Assembly: GCA_947627625.1 (NCBI GenBank)
Contig: CANQWR010000002.1
Span: 62,001-126,000 of the forward strand
Origin: an uncultured Ruminococcus sp.
GTDB lineage: Bacteria > Bacillota > Clostridia > Oscillospirales > Ruminococcaceae
Length of the DNA: 64,000 nt
Reading direction: 5' to 3'
The notes beneath the pieces are model-generated. The model made no database searches. It saw only the letters and a program-made list of their open reading frames with translations, and was not told where the DNA came from. Below, piece by piece: positions 1-9,134 of the stretch. The position numbers were made by a program, and so were the translations under genes. Position 1 is the first letter of the stretch. Each line of letters begins with the position of its first letter.

Positions 1-323
1 TGTCGAGGTTTGCGGGAGACGTTGCAAAGGCTGTTTCAGCAAAGACCGCCGTTGCGAATGTCGCTTGCAAGTATGAGAAAAAACTTGTGACAGAGCTTTC
101 GGACCTTATCGACAAGATGGACGAAGCGTCATCAGACCTTGAAAAGGCTGTCGCAGACCTCAAGGTGATACCCGAAAGTGTCGAAGCCTCAGCGTTTGTG
201 CGTGACTCACTTCTCCCGAAGATGGAAGTCCTCCGCTCATTTGCCGACAAAGCCGAGACAATGACCTCAGAGGAGTACTGGCCCTTCCCGACCTATGACA
301 AACTTCTCTTTGGTGTAGAATAA
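1..323 (+). CDS. glnN: Type III glutamine synthetase, C-terminal end (partial)
   Basis: This is the 3' end of a gene that starts before the window; the reading frame is open from base 3 to the TAA at 321-323. The roughly 106 visible residues end in EEYWPFPTYDKLLFGVE, which matches the conserved Trp-Pro-x-Pro-x-Tyr plus Leu-Leu-Phe ending of class III glutamine synthetases (GlnN, about 700 residues, dodecameric). The preceding helical stretch (LLPKMEVLRSFADKAE) is also typical of that tail. The enzyme makes glutamine from glutamate, ammonia and ATP in the cytosol. A GTG at 87 is an internal codon and not the start. A strong intrinsic terminator follows, so this is the last gene of its transcript. 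Its presence matters because the other GS-like gene in the window (45708-47006) lacks catalytic residues. Confidence 0.85.
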   Translation, partial: SRFAGDVAKAVSAKTAVANVACKYEKKLVTELSDLIDKMDEASSDLEKAVADLKVIPESVEASAFVRDSLLPKMEVLRSFADKAETMTSEEYWPFPTYDKLLFGVE

Positions 324-354
324 TGCCATCTACTTTTCTCCCCTAAATAGAGAT

Positions 355-397
355 TCCCCTGCACGGTATTATAGTGCTGTGCAGGGGGATTTTTTTT
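355..397 (+). terminator. Rho-independent terminator after glnN
   Basis: The left arm TCCCCTGCAC (355-364) pairs with GTGCAGGGGGA (379-389) across a short AT-rich loop. A run of eight T follows at once (390-397). This is a classic intrinsic terminator, 31 bp after the glnN stop. Confidence 0.9.
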
Positions 398-413
398 ATT
401 TCACCCCCGAAAA

Positions 414-446
414 GTGACAATTTTCTTGTTTATACCGTGATAGAAT
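414..446 (+). promoter_or_regulatory. Candidate spoIIE promoter with long spacer
   Basis: GTGACA (414-419) resembles a -35 box and TAGAAT (441-446) a -10 box, separated by 21 bases. In Bacillus subtilis spoIIE and spoIIG are known for sigma-A promoters with an overlong spacer, activated by Spo0A~P near the -35. The reverse complement of the -35 region reads TTGTCAC, loosely like a Spo0A box. The spacing is seen directly; Spo0A control is inference. Confidence 0.35.
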
Positions 447-476
447 AAGTTATAAGTTTCTTTTGAGGGTGATAGA

Positions 477-2741
477 ATGTTCAGGATAAAAGGTCTGAAA
501 TTGAGCAACAATTCTTTGATGATACTTTCTTTTCTGTCGGCTATGGCGTCGGGATTTTTTCTTTCGGGGGCGAATATAGCGGGAGTAGCGTCTTTTGCGG
601 ACATATCCCTTGCGGGGGCATTGGGAGTAGTCACGTCTCCGGCAGTCCTTGCGGGGAGCCTTTTAAGGTGCATAGTTGACGGTACTGTCGGGAAGAACAT
701 AGTCAAGATAATAGCAATGATAATAATAGTCATAACAAAACTGTTTTCGGACATAGGCAACAGGACAAAGGCTTGCGGATTTTTCACGGCATTCGGAATA
801 TTTGTATCGGGAATGTTAATATCGGCGGTTCTCGGAGAATTTTTTTACAAACTTCTTTTTTATCTGTTTTACTCGGTTTTGTCGGGGCTGACCGCCTATT
901 CCGCATCACTCGTCATAATGAGCCTGAAAAAGCAGTTTGTGATAGAACTGTCGGGGAAATCGGGTTGTGCCTATGCACTTGTTTACATAGTTTTCATGTC
1001 GGCACTTTGCGGAATAGAGATATACTCCCTGAACATAGGTATGATGATCGGTACAGCCGTCACGCTCCTTGCCTCCTATTATTACGGACACACGGGAGGT
1101 GCGTTGTGTGGTGCATTGACATCTTGCGGAGCATTTCTCGCCTCCTCAGACGCTGGAATGACTGTTGTACTCCTCCCCGTGGCGGGACTTATGACGGGTT
1201 ACATTCACCGTCAGAGGACAGGCGTTTCGGTGGTGGCGTTTGTGTCGCTAAGTTTCATGCTGATGGTTCTGACAGGCATAACAAAGAATAATATAGGTAT
1301 AATGCTGAACATAGTTTCGGGAGCAGTTTTATTTGCGGTCATTGCCCCCTGCTACTCGGACAAATGGGTGAGTACGGGAACGGACAGCGGTACAGCCTTG
1401 CCCGATATAATAAACGCAAGAATGAGTTTTCTGTCCGACTCAATAGGGACTGTCAGGGCGGAGTCGGGAAAAATTGCGGAAGTCCTCGCCGAAAACAGCA
1501 AGGACGTTGACGGCGTGAGCAGAATCAGTTCAAAGATATGCAGTAACTGTTACAGGAACGATTTGTGCTGGGGGAGCGAAAAAGCGGTCACACAAAAGGC
1601 TTTTGCGAAACTGTCACGCCAGCCTGAAATAACTTACGAGACTTTTCCCTATGAATTGCAGAACTGCCTGAAAAAGGAGGAACTTATAAAAAAATTCGCA
1701 AAAGCGTCAAGGGAGAGAATGACTGCGAGAATTTTGAGACTTCGCTCTTCGGGAAATCAACAGCTTTTAAGTGAACAGATAAAGATAACAGAGGAGATAA
1801 TACGCTCTGTCGGGGAGAGAATAGATGTCCGCTACTCCGAACCGATAAGCAGACTTGTGACAAAAAAGCTGTCACGTTACGGAATTGTCCCGAAAAAAGT
1901 CATAGCGTACTACAATATATACAACAGACTTATAATAGAGTTGTACTTTATAACAGCGGAGTCTCCTGCAAGTACGTCAAGAATATGTGATTTGATTTCG
2001 GACGAACTTGAAATGTCTCTTGACATAACAAGTCCTGCGTACTCAGGGCGTGAAATGCGTTTCAGACTGTTTGAACAGCCACAGTATGCTATGGAAGTCT
2101 ACGGGGCATCAATGTGTGCAAAGGGTTCTGACGAAAACGGCGACACGTCCACGGTTTTCACGGACGGCACGGGTATAGGCTATGTCATACTCTCGGACGG
2201 CATGGGCAGCGGAAAGAGTGCGTCTCTGGAGTCAAAACTTGTCGTGAAAATGTTCAGGAAACTTATAAACAGCGGAGTTGGTTGCACGTCTGCGATAAAG
2301 TTAATAAATTCAATAATGGTTGCAAAATCGGGTGACGAATCTTTTGCGACACTCGATGCGGTGCGGATAGACCTCGACAGCTGCGGTCTGACCGTCATAA
2401 AATCGGGGGCTTCCGCAACTCTCATACGCCACAGGGGGAATATACTGAAAGTGACTTCACCGACTTTTCCGATAGGAATTTATGAGCAGTCGGACGTTTT
2501 CACAAGCCGTTACAGCTTTGAGGACGGCGACATGATAGTCATGTTCTCGGACGGCATTGACGAAAGTCAATATAAGTCAATCAAAGAACTTTTACTCGGC
2601 GGAGATGACGTTAAAAAAATAGTCTGTGAGATATGTGAAAAGGCGGAGAGTTTCAATCCGTCGGTCCGTTCGGACGATGTTACCGTTATAGGAATAAGAG
2701 TGAGAAAGCGTGAGAGACAGCAGTCCGTGCCGTCTGTATAG
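477..2741 (+). CDS. spoIIE: Stage II sporulation protein E (PP2C phosphatase)
   Basis: A 754-residue membrane phosphatase. In B. subtilis SpoIIE sits at the polar septum and dephosphorylates SpoIIAA, which releases sigma-F in the forespore. Roughly the first 290 residues are a run of hydrophobic segments (multi-pass membrane domain). A central region carries a Cys cluster (SKICSNCYRNDLCWG), and the last 200 residues form the PP2C-type phosphatase with the metal-binding motif ILSDGMGSGKSAS and a second acidic motif VMFSDGID. Length and domain order fit the family. ATG 477 is preceded by a GAGGGTG ribosome site. It stands alone between a terminator and glgB, as spoIIE often does. It is one of several sporulation genes in the window. 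Confidence 0.93.
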   Translation: MFRIKGLKLSNNSLMILSFLSAMASGFFLSGANIAGVASFADISLAGALGVVTSPAVLAGSLLRCIVDGTVGKNIVKIIAMIIIVITKLFSDIGNRTKACGFFTAFGIFVSGMLISAVLGEFFYKLLFYLFYSVLSGLTAYSASLVIMSLKKQFVIELSGKSGCAYALVYIVFMSALCGIEIYSLNIGMMIGTAVTLLASYYYGHTGGALCGALTSCGAFLASSDAGMTVVLLPVAGLMTGYIHRQRTGVSVVAFVSLSFMLMVLTGITKNNIGIMLNIVSGAVLFAVIAPCYSDKWVSTGTDSGTALPDIINARMSFLSDSIGTVRAESGKIAEVLAENSKDVDGVSRISSKICSNCYRNDLCWGSEKAVTQKAFAKLSRQPEITYETFPYELQNCLKKEELIKKFAKASRERMTARILRLRSSGNQQLLSEQIKITEEIIRSVGERIDVRYSEPISRLVTKKLSRYGIVPKKVIAYYNIYNRLIIELYFITAESPASTSRICDLISDELEMSLDITSPAYSGREMRFRLFEQPQYAMEVYGASMCAKGSDENGDTSTVFTDGTGIGYVILSDGMGSGKSASLESKLVVKMFRKLINSGVGCTSAIKLINSIMVAKSGDESFATLDAVRIDLDSCGLTVIKSGASATLIRHRGNILKVTSPTFPIGIYEQSDVFTSRYSFEDGDMIVMFSDGIDESQYKSIKELLLGGDDVKKIVCEICEKAESFNPSVRSDDVTVIGIRVRKRERQQSVPSV

Positions 2742-2866
2742 TTTTATCATTTTACATTATGTACCCTCTAAATAATAATTCATTTCTTGAATATGGCAAA
2801 TTCCACAAATATCAGGTAAAAAAACTGTGGTATTGTCTGAACTTTGGACTTATTTTACAAAAAAAC

Positions 2867-2895
2867 TTGAATAGTCAAGCCGTTTATGGTAAAAT
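2867..2895 (+). promoter_or_regulatory. Sigma-A type promoter of the glg operon
   Basis: TTGAAT (2867-2872), a 17-base spacer, then TAAAAT (2890-2895), 25 bases before the glgB start. The -35 lies inside the 11-mer ACTTGAATAGT (2865-2875), which also occurs at five repeat-associated sites elsewhere in the window. Confidence 0.75.
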
Positions 2896-2920
2896 GTAAA
2901 TAGCAAAAGGAGGCTGAATT

Positions 2921-4912
2921 ATGTCAGTTAATAACAGTAATAATAATCCTAACGATTTTCCGCTCTACCTCTTCTATCAGGGAAACAATTGTGAAGCTTA
3001 CAAATTCTTCGGAGTTCACTCAAAGAAAAAAGGCAGAGGAAAGGTCTTTACTTTCAGAGTTTGGGCTCCTAACGCTGTAAGTATTTCAGTGGTCGGAGAT
3101 TTCAACGAGTGGGACAGAACGGCTAACCCTATGCAGACAATAGCAGACGGTGTCTGGGAGACCGATGTTTCAAAGCTTGAACAGTTCGACATCTACAAAT
3201 ACAGCATAGAGACAAAGGACGGAAGGATACTTCTGAAGTCCGATCCCTACGCCACCCACTTTGAAAGACGACCGGGTACTGCCTCCAAAATTTTCGAGAG
3301 CAGTTACGAGTGGTCTGACGAGGACTGGTACAAGAAAAAGGCTGAGAGAGTCGTGTATAAAAGTCCGATAAACGTCTATGAAGTTCACTTAAACTCATGG
3401 AAAAAGTGCGGAGAGGGCGAATTTCCGAGCTACATAAACTTTGCGAGGGAAATTATCCCGTATCTGAAAAAGATGTCCTACACCCACATAGAGTTCATGC
3501 CTATGACGGAGTACCCCTTTGACGGTTCATGGGGCTATCAGGTGACGGGCTACTTTGCACCGACTTCACGCTACGGCACTCCCGATGACTTCAAAAAAAT
3601 GGTGGATATGTTCCACGAAGCGGGAATAGGTGTCATTCTCGACTGGGCACCCGCACACTTCCCGAAAGACGCTCACGGTCTGTATGAGTTTGACGGCACC
3701 TGCTGTTACGAGTACACCGACGAGAAAAAGAGGGAACACAAGGCTTGGGGTACGAGAGTTTTTGACTACGGCAGACCTGAAGTCCGTTCGTTCCTGATCT
3801 CGAGTGCAAACTTCTGGTTTGACGAGTACCACGTTGACGGTCTGAGGGTGGACGCTGTCGCCTCTATGCTCTATCTGGACTACGACAGGCGTGACGGAGA
3901 GTGGACTGCCAACATCTACGGCGGCAATGAAAACCTTGAAGCCGTGCAGTTCCTGAAAAATCTCAACGAGGCTGTATTCTCAAAGCACCCCGATGCACTC
4001 ATGATTGCGGAGGAGTCAACAGCATGGCCTCTTGTGACAAAGCCCACCGACATAGGCGGTCTGGGATTTAATTTCAAGTGGAACATGGGCTGGATGAACG
4101 ATATGCTGAGTTATATGTCGCTCGACCCGATTTACCGTGCTTTCAACCACGACAAGCTGACGTTTTCGTTTTTCTATGCGTTCTCCGAAAACTACATTCT
4201 GCCTATTTCGCACGATGAAGTAGTTTACGGAAAATGCTCCATGATAAACAAAATGCCGGGCTTGGAGGGCGACAAGTACGCATCTTACAGGGCTTTTCTT
4301 GCGTACATGATGGCTCACCCCGGAAAGAAACTTCTGTTCATGGGACAGGAGTTCGGTCAGGAGAACGAGTGGAACTACCAGACAGAGCTTGACTGGGATC
4401 TCCTTGAGACGGAAAAGCACAGTCAGCTGCTGAAATTCTCCGAAAAACTCAACAAGTTCTATCTTGAAAACTCACCCCTTTGGGAGAACGATGACTCTTG
4501 GGGCGGTTTCAGCTGGATTGCAAATGACGACTACCAGCAGAGTATAATCGCTTTCAGACGTATTGACGACCATGAAAACGAGATAATTGCTGTGTGCAAT
4601 TTTGTACCCGTTGAACGCCGTGACTACAGGATAGGTGTACCCTACAAGGGCAAGTATAAGGTAGTTTTCACTACGGATGACGTTGAATTTGGCGGAAACG
4701 GAGTCGGTGAGAAGTCTTACAAGTCCGAAGAGATAAGTATGCACGGTCACGAAAACAGCATTTCAATGACTCTCGCACCGCTGTCCGTTATGTATCTGAA
4801 GTACGTCCCGATAAAGAAAAAGTCTAAATCCGCAGAGAGTACCGAAAAGACCACAGACACGGACAAGAAAAAAGCTGTGTCCGCACAGTCGGAGAAAAAA
4901 GCGGAGAAATAA
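2921..4912 (+). CDS. glgB: 1,4-alpha-glucan branching enzyme
   Basis: A 663-residue GH13 enzyme that introduces alpha-1,6 branches into glycogen. It has an N-terminal CBM48-like module (about residues 25-120, with [10 protein letters not shown]), a TIM-barrel catalytic domain, and a C-terminal beta domain. Catalytic residues are visible: nucleophile D311 in GLRVDAVAS, acid/base E364 in MIAEES, and transition-state Asp D432 in ISHDEV. The last 30 or so residues are a Lys/Ser/Glu-rich tail not typical of the family and probably disordered. ATG 2921 follows AAAGGAGG at ideal distance. It is the first gene of glgB-glgC-glgD-glgA, a complete synthesis set except for phosphorylase, and has its own promoter just upstream. 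Confidence 0.96.
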   Translation: MSVNNSNNNPNDFPLYLFYQGNNCEAYKFFGVHSKKKGRGKVFTFRVWAPNAVSISVVGDFNEWDRTANPMQTIADGVWETDVSKLEQFDIYKYSIETKDGRILLKSDPYATHFERRPGTASKIFESSYEWSDEDWYKKKAERVVYKSPINVYEVHLNSWKKCGEGEFPSYINFAREIIPYLKKMSYTHIEFMPMTEYPFDGSWGYQVTGYFAPTSRYGTPDDFKKMVDMFHEAGIGVILDWAPAHFPKDAHGLYEFDGTCCYEYTDEKKREHKAWGTRVFDYGRPEVRSFLISSANFWFDEYHVDGLRVDAVASMLYLDYDRRDGEWTANIYGGNENLEAVQFLKNLNEAVFSKHPDALMIAEESTAWPLVTKPTDIGGLGFNFKWNMGWMNDMLSYMSLDPIYRAFNHDKLTFSFFYAFSENYILPISHDEVVYGKCSMINKMPGLEGDKYASYRAFLAYMMAHPGKKLLFMGQEFGQENEWNYQTELDWDLLETEKHSQLLKFSEKLNKFYLENSPLWENDDSWGGFSWIANDDYQQSIIAFRRIDDHENEIIAVCNFVPVERRDYRIGVPYKGKYKVVFTTDDVEFGGNGVGEKSYKSEEISMHGHENSISMTLAPLSVMYLKYVPIKKKSKSAESTEKTTDTDKKKAVSAQSEKKAEK

Positions 4913-5001
4913 CTTTTTTTGCGGGCAAAACACACCACATATGTAAACCCATACTAAACAACAATTCGGCAAGTAATTTTAAGAAAGGAAAAGTTACTGA
5001 T

Positions 5002-6396
5002 ATGACAGGTCTATCTGCCTGTTATGTGTACCCGTCTATATTCGGGGAATTTACGCCTTTGGAGTATCATGCCGACACCCGCACACAAATTTCGGGTGGA
5101 TACGATGAATCAGGAACAGACAGGGTTTTTTTCAAGACACTCTGCTGCAAATTCAGTAACGAAATGTTTATGTATACAAAGAAAAAATGCGTTGCAATGC
5201 TTCTTGCAGGCGGTCAGGGAAGCAGACTGTATGCTCTGACCAAAAATGTCGCAAAACCGGCAGTTCCCTATGGCGGAAAGTACCGTCTTATTGACTTCCC
5301 GCTCTCAAACTGCACAAACTCGGGTATTGACACCGTGGGAGTGCTTACACAGTATCAGCCTCTTGTCCTGAACGAATATATCGGAAACGGTCAGCCGTGG
5401 GATCTGGACAAGATGAACGGCGGTGTACACGTTCTTCCCCCTTATGAAACACAGTCGGGAGCATCTTGGTATGAGGGTACTGCAAACGCCATCTACCAGA
5501 ATATGCGTTTTATAGAGAGGTACGACCCCGAATATGTGGTAGTCCTTGGTGGAGACCACATCTACAAAATGGACTACTCAAAGATGGTTGACTTCCACGT
5601 TGCAAACAATGCGGACTGCACCATCTCCGTAATAGACGTACCAAAGGCAGAGGCTTCACGTTTCGGAATAATGATCTGTGACGAGCAGAACAAAGTAATT
5701 GACTTTGTCGAGAAGCCGAAAGAGCCTAAGTCCACACTTGCGTCAATGGGTATATACGTTTTCACATGGGAGAAACTGAAAAAGTATCTCATAGAGAACG
5801 AGAACGACGCAAACGCAAAGCGTGACAGGGGAGAGCCTTGGTCTAAGGACTTTGGAAAAGACATTATAACTTCAATGCTCCGTGACGACCAGAGACTCTT
5901 TGCCTACGAGTTTGAGGGCTACTGGAAAGACGTCGGAACTTTGGACTCTCTTTGGGAGGCTAATATGGACCTCCTCAGCCCGAGTGTACCGCTTGACCTC
6001 TACGACAGGAGCTGGAAGATATATTCAAGGAGCAATTATGTAACTCCGCAGTACATAGGTGACAAGGCAGAAGTTGAGAACTCCATGATAGTGGAGGGCA
6101 GCAACGTAAACGGACAGGTTGATTTCTCAATACTCTTTTCGGGCGTTACAGTCGAGGAGGGTGCAAGTGTGCAGTACAGCATAGTTATGCCCGGAACCGT
6201 CATCAAGTCGGGAGCAGTTGTCGAGTACGCAATAGTAGGAGAGGACTGTGTTGTCGAGGGCGGTGCACACATAGGCAAGAGCCCGGAGCAGGTTGAGAAC
6301 AGAGACGATTGGGGCATTGCCGTTGTCGGTCACAACGTCACCATTTCTGAAAACAAGTCTGTTGAGCCAAAACAGATTGTCGGCGAAAATATCTGA
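5002..6396 (+). CDS. glgC: Glucose-1-phosphate adenylyltransferase, catalytic subunit
   Basis: Makes ADP-glucose from ATP and glucose-1-phosphate, the committed step of glycogen synthesis. The nucleotidyltransferase core begins [17 protein letters not shown] with the full glycine-rich loop. It continues with [19 protein letters not shown], and the C-terminal third is a left-handed beta-helix of hexapeptide-like repeats. The family normally starts just before that loop, at ATG 5164 or 5170 (about 410 residues). The ORF, however, is open from ATG 5002, giving 464 residues with a 54-residue N-terminal extension. The 5002 start has a purine-rich AAAGGA upstream, whereas 5164/5170 have no evident ribosome site. 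The extension (Cys- and aromatic-rich) resembles nothing I know, so it may be real or an untranslated leader. It is followed by glgD, forming the usual Firmicutes GlgC/GlgD pair. Confidence 0.92.
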   Translation: MTGLSACYVYPSIFGEFTPLEYHADTRTQISGGYDESGTDRVFFKTLCCKFSNEMFMYTKKKCVAMLLAGGQGSRLYALTKNVAKPAVPYGGKYRLIDFPLSNCTNSGIDTVGVLTQYQPLVLNEYIGNGQPWDLDKMNGGVHVLPPYETQSGASWYEGTANAIYQNMRFIERYDPEYVVVLGGDHIYKMDYSKMVDFHVANNADCTISVIDVPKAEASRFGIMICDEQNKVIDFVEKPKEPKSTLASMGIYVFTWEKLKKYLIENENDANAKRDRGEPWSKDFGKDIITSMLRDDQRLFAYEFEGYWKDVGTLDSLWEANMDLLSPSVPLDLYDRSWKIYSRSNYVTPQYIGDKAEVENSMIVEGSNVNGQVDFSILFSGVTVEEGASVQYSIVMPGTVIKSGAVVEYAIVGEDCVVEGGAHIGKSPEQVENRDDWGIAVVGHNVTISENKSVEPKQIVGENI

Positions 6397-6413
6397 GTGG
6401 AGGTCTATATACA

Positions 6414-7535
6414 ATGATTGTAAATTATAATGTTTTAGGTCTGGTTTTCGCAAGTATGCACGACTCTTACGTCAGCGAACTCACGAACCAGAGAACTATG
6501 GGTTCAATACCCTTTGGCGGAAGATACAGGCTTATTGACTTCCCTCTCTCAAACTTCGTTAATTCGGGAGTGTCGGAAGTCGGCGTAATCACAAAGTCCA
6601 ACTACGGTTCACTCCTTGACCACCTCGGTTCGGGACGTGACTGGGACCTTGCAAGGAAAAAGGGCGGTCTGCACCTCCTCCCCCCTTACAGCCAGAACGG
6701 CGGTATATACAAGGGCAGACTTGACGCTCTCAGCAATATATGGAGTTTTGTGGAACACTCCCACGCAAAGTACGTAATTCTTGCGAACTGTGATATAGTC
6801 ACGACTATTGACTTCACACCCGTGCTGAATCAGCACATTTCAAGTGAAGCTGACGTAACACTTATCTACAGCAAGGGCAGTTACGACAGCGAAAAGAGCA
6901 GTTTTGCGACAATTCTCGAATTTGACGAGGACAACAGGCTGAAAGGTGCAATGGTGAACCCTCAGATTTCGGGGGAGTGCAATCTGTGGCTTGATATGCT
7001 GATAATAAGCAAGGAGTGCCTTAAAAAGATAGTTTTCGGTGCGACAAGCAGGAATCTCTACAGTTTCACAAAAGAGATACTTCAGAACCGCACGGACGAG
7101 TACAAAATTCTCGGCTATGAACACAAGAACCTGTTCATGAGAATAGACAACACAAACAACTACTATGACGCTAATATGCTCATGCTTGAGGCAGACAAGA
7201 GGAACGCTCTTTTCAATTCAAAGAAACCCGTCTACACGAAAGTTGGCGACAACGGTCCTGTGAAGTACGGTCTTGAATCGAAAGTCAGCAATTCACTCAT
7301 AGCAGACGGCTGTATCATCGAGGGAACTGTTGAGAACTCCATACTTTTCAGGGGTGCGAAAGTCGGAAAGGGCTCTGTAGTAAAGGACTCTATACTGTTT
7401 CAGGGTACAAAAATCGGTGAGAACTGCACGATTACGGGCGTGATTGCGGACAAAAATGTGACTGCTGACGATGGCAGAGTTGTCACGGCATCGTCTGCGT
7501 CACCGCTGTATGTCAAGAAAAACGCTAAAATATAA
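6414..7535 (+). CDS. glgD: Glucose-1-phosphate adenylyltransferase subunit GlgD
   Basis: A 373-residue paralogue of GlgC. It keeps the sugar-binding block ([14 protein letters not shown]) and the C-terminal beta-helix, but the N-terminal nucleotide loop is degenerate: VLGLVFASMHDSYVSELT stands where GlgC has [10 protein letters not shown]. That is the hallmark of GlgD, the non-catalytic or weakly catalytic partner that modulates GlgC in Firmicutes. ATG 6414 follows GTGGAGG, 17 bases after the glgC stop, so it is co-transcribed. The length is normal for GlgD. Confidence 0.93.
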   Translation: MIVNYNVLGLVFASMHDSYVSELTNQRTMGSIPFGGRYRLIDFPLSNFVNSGVSEVGVITKSNYGSLLDHLGSGRDWDLARKKGGLHLLPPYSQNGGIYKGRLDALSNIWSFVEHSHAKYVILANCDIVTTIDFTPVLNQHISSEADVTLIYSKGSYDSEKSSFATILEFDEDNRLKGAMVNPQISGECNLWLDMLIISKECLKKIVFGATSRNLYSFTKEILQNRTDEYKILGYEHKNLFMRIDNTNNYYDANMLMLEADKRNALFNSKKPVYTKVGDNGPVKYGLESKVSNSLIADGCIIEGTVENSILFRGAKVGKGSVVKDSILFQGTKIGENCTITGVIADKNVTADDGRVVTASSASPLYVKKNAKI

Positions 7536-7553
7536 TTCGGCGGTGATTACCCC

Positions 7554-8960
7554 ATGAAAATACTTTTTGCTGTCAGTGAGGCTGTACCGTTCGCCGCCTC
7601 CGGTGGACTTGCGGACGTTGCAGGCTCTCTGCCTGAAGCTATAAGTGAAAAGGGGCACGAGTGCTGTGTAGTAATGCCCCTTTACAAGGCTATCCCACAG
7701 CGTTTCCGTGACGATATGGAGCTTGTCGCAAATATAACGGTCGATGTCTCTTGGAGAAAGCAGTATTGCGGTATATTCAGGACAGATTACAACAATATGA
7801 CTTTTTATTTCATAGATAACGAGTATTATTTCAACAGGGACGGTCTCTACGGCTTTTATGATGACTGTGAGAGATTTGTTTTCTTTGACAGGGCAGTCCT
7901 TGAGATGATAAAATATATTGACTTCAAGCCCGATGTGATTTCCTGCAACGACTGGCAGACCGCTCTGATACCCGTCTACTATAACATATACTACAAATAT
8001 CAGCAGGGTTACGACAACATAAAAACTTCAATAACTATCCACAATATTGAGTATCAGGGCAGATACGGTAAAGAAGTCCTCAGTGAACTTATGGGTATAC
8101 CGATGTACAATGCGGGACTTGTGGAGTATGATGGTTATATCAATATGCTGAAAGGTGCGATAGAGTGTGCCGACAGGATCATAACTGTCTCCCCAAGTTA
8201 TGCGTGGGAGATACTCGATCCGTGGTATGCACACGGTCTTGACAGGATACTCGTCACAAAGCAGTACAAATTAAAGGGGATACTCAACGGCATAGATACA
8301 AAGCTGTACAACCCCGAGACTGACTCCCACATAACTGCACACTATTCGTTAAAAAATATGCAGGGCAAGACGGAGTGCAGGACAGCTCTTGTTCAGGAAT
8401 TGGAACTTGAAAACAGCGACAGTCCCATTATCGGGATAGTCACAAGGTTTGTCAGCCACAAGGGCATAGACCTGATAAGATGTATGTTTGAGGAGATGGT
8501 TAAAAGAGGGTTCATGTTTGCCGTTCTGGGAAGCGGTGAGCAGGTCTATGAAAACTTTTTCCTTGAAATGTCGGACAGATATAAGGGCAGAGTTTCGGTA
8601 AATCTGGGATTTATCCCCGAACTCTCACACAGGATATATGCAGGTGCGGATATGTTTCTGATGCCGTCACAGAGTGAGCCTTGCGGACTTGCACAGATGA
8701 TTTCGATGCGTTACGGCACAATCCCGATTGTCAGGGAGACAGGCGGTCTGCGTGATTCCGTCCGTGACAGCGTGAACGGTTTCACTTTCAAAAATTACAA
8801 TGCGGACGATATGCTCGGTGCGGTCACAAGGGCAAAGGCTTGCTATGATGACAAGGCGGAGTGGAAAAGTCTCGTGAACAGGGCTATGAAGTGCGACTAC
8901 AGCTGGTCTGTTTCGGCGGACTCCTATATAGACACTTTTGCCGAACTTGTCGTGAGCTGA
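7554..8960 (+). CDS. glgA: Glycogen synthase (ADP-glucose type), copy 1
   Basis: A 468-residue GT5 glycosyltransferase that elongates alpha-1,4-glucan from ADP-glucose. The N-terminal ADP-glucose loop is slightly unusual: PFAASGGLADVAGSLPEA, with ASGG where the consensus is KTGG. The C-terminal domain carries SQSEPCGLAQMISMRYGTIP and VRETGGLRDSV, the GT5 signature with the conserved Glu. The start at ATG 7554 lies 18 bases after glgD. It is the last gene of the operon, with a terminator 31 bp later. A second GlgA (54710-56164) has the standard KTGG loop, so the two may differ in kinetics or timing. Confidence 0.93.
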   Translation: MKILFAVSEAVPFAASGGLADVAGSLPEAISEKGHECCVVMPLYKAIPQRFRDDMELVANITVDVSWRKQYCGIFRTDYNNMTFYFIDNEYYFNRDGLYGFYDDCERFVFFDRAVLEMIKYIDFKPDVISCNDWQTALIPVYYNIYYKYQQGYDNIKTSITIHNIEYQGRYGKEVLSELMGIPMYNAGLVEYDGYINMLKGAIECADRIITVSPSYAWEILDPWYAHGLDRILVTKQYKLKGILNGIDTKLYNPETDSHITAHYSLKNMQGKTECRTALVQELELENSDSPIIGIVTRFVSHKGIDLIRCMFEEMVKRGFMFAVLGSGEQVYENFFLEMSDRYKGRVSVNLGFIPELSHRIYAGADMFLMPSQSEPCGLAQMISMRYGTIPIVRETGGLRDSVRDSVNGFTFKNYNADDMLGAVTRAKACYDDKAEWKSLVNRAMKCDYSWSVSADSYIDTFAELVVS

Positions 8961-8991
8961 TTAAGATTAAATATTAAAAATTAAATAAAAA

Positions 8992-9028
8992 AAGCCGTTT
9001 CCGCTGTTTTTTGCGGAACGGCTTTTTT
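8992..9028 (+). terminator. Rho-independent terminator of glgBCDA
   Basis: AAGCCGTTTCCGC (8992-9004) pairs with GCGGAACGGCTT (9013-9024), with a T-rich loop and a run of T to 9028. It lies 31 bp beyond the glgA stop. Confidence 0.92.
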
Positions 9029-9075
9029 GTTTGTGGGAGATAATTGTGCATATAGACGAATTTGTGAAAAATATG

Positions 9076-9104
9076 TTGCTAATAATTTTTTTTTGTGGTA
9101 TAAT
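9076..9104 (+). promoter_or_regulatory. Sigma-A type promoter of the cohesin/dockerin gene
   Basis: TTGCTA (9076-9081), 17 bases, then a perfect TATAAT (9099-9104), 30 bases before ATG 9135. Confidence 0.75.
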
Positions 9105-9134
9105 TAGACTAAAGTTTACACGGAGGTAGAAAAT

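Noticed and set aside
773-1291. 172-residue plus-strand ORF inside spoIIE
   Set aside because: Out of frame within a clear spoIIE coding sequence; no supporting motif or start signal.
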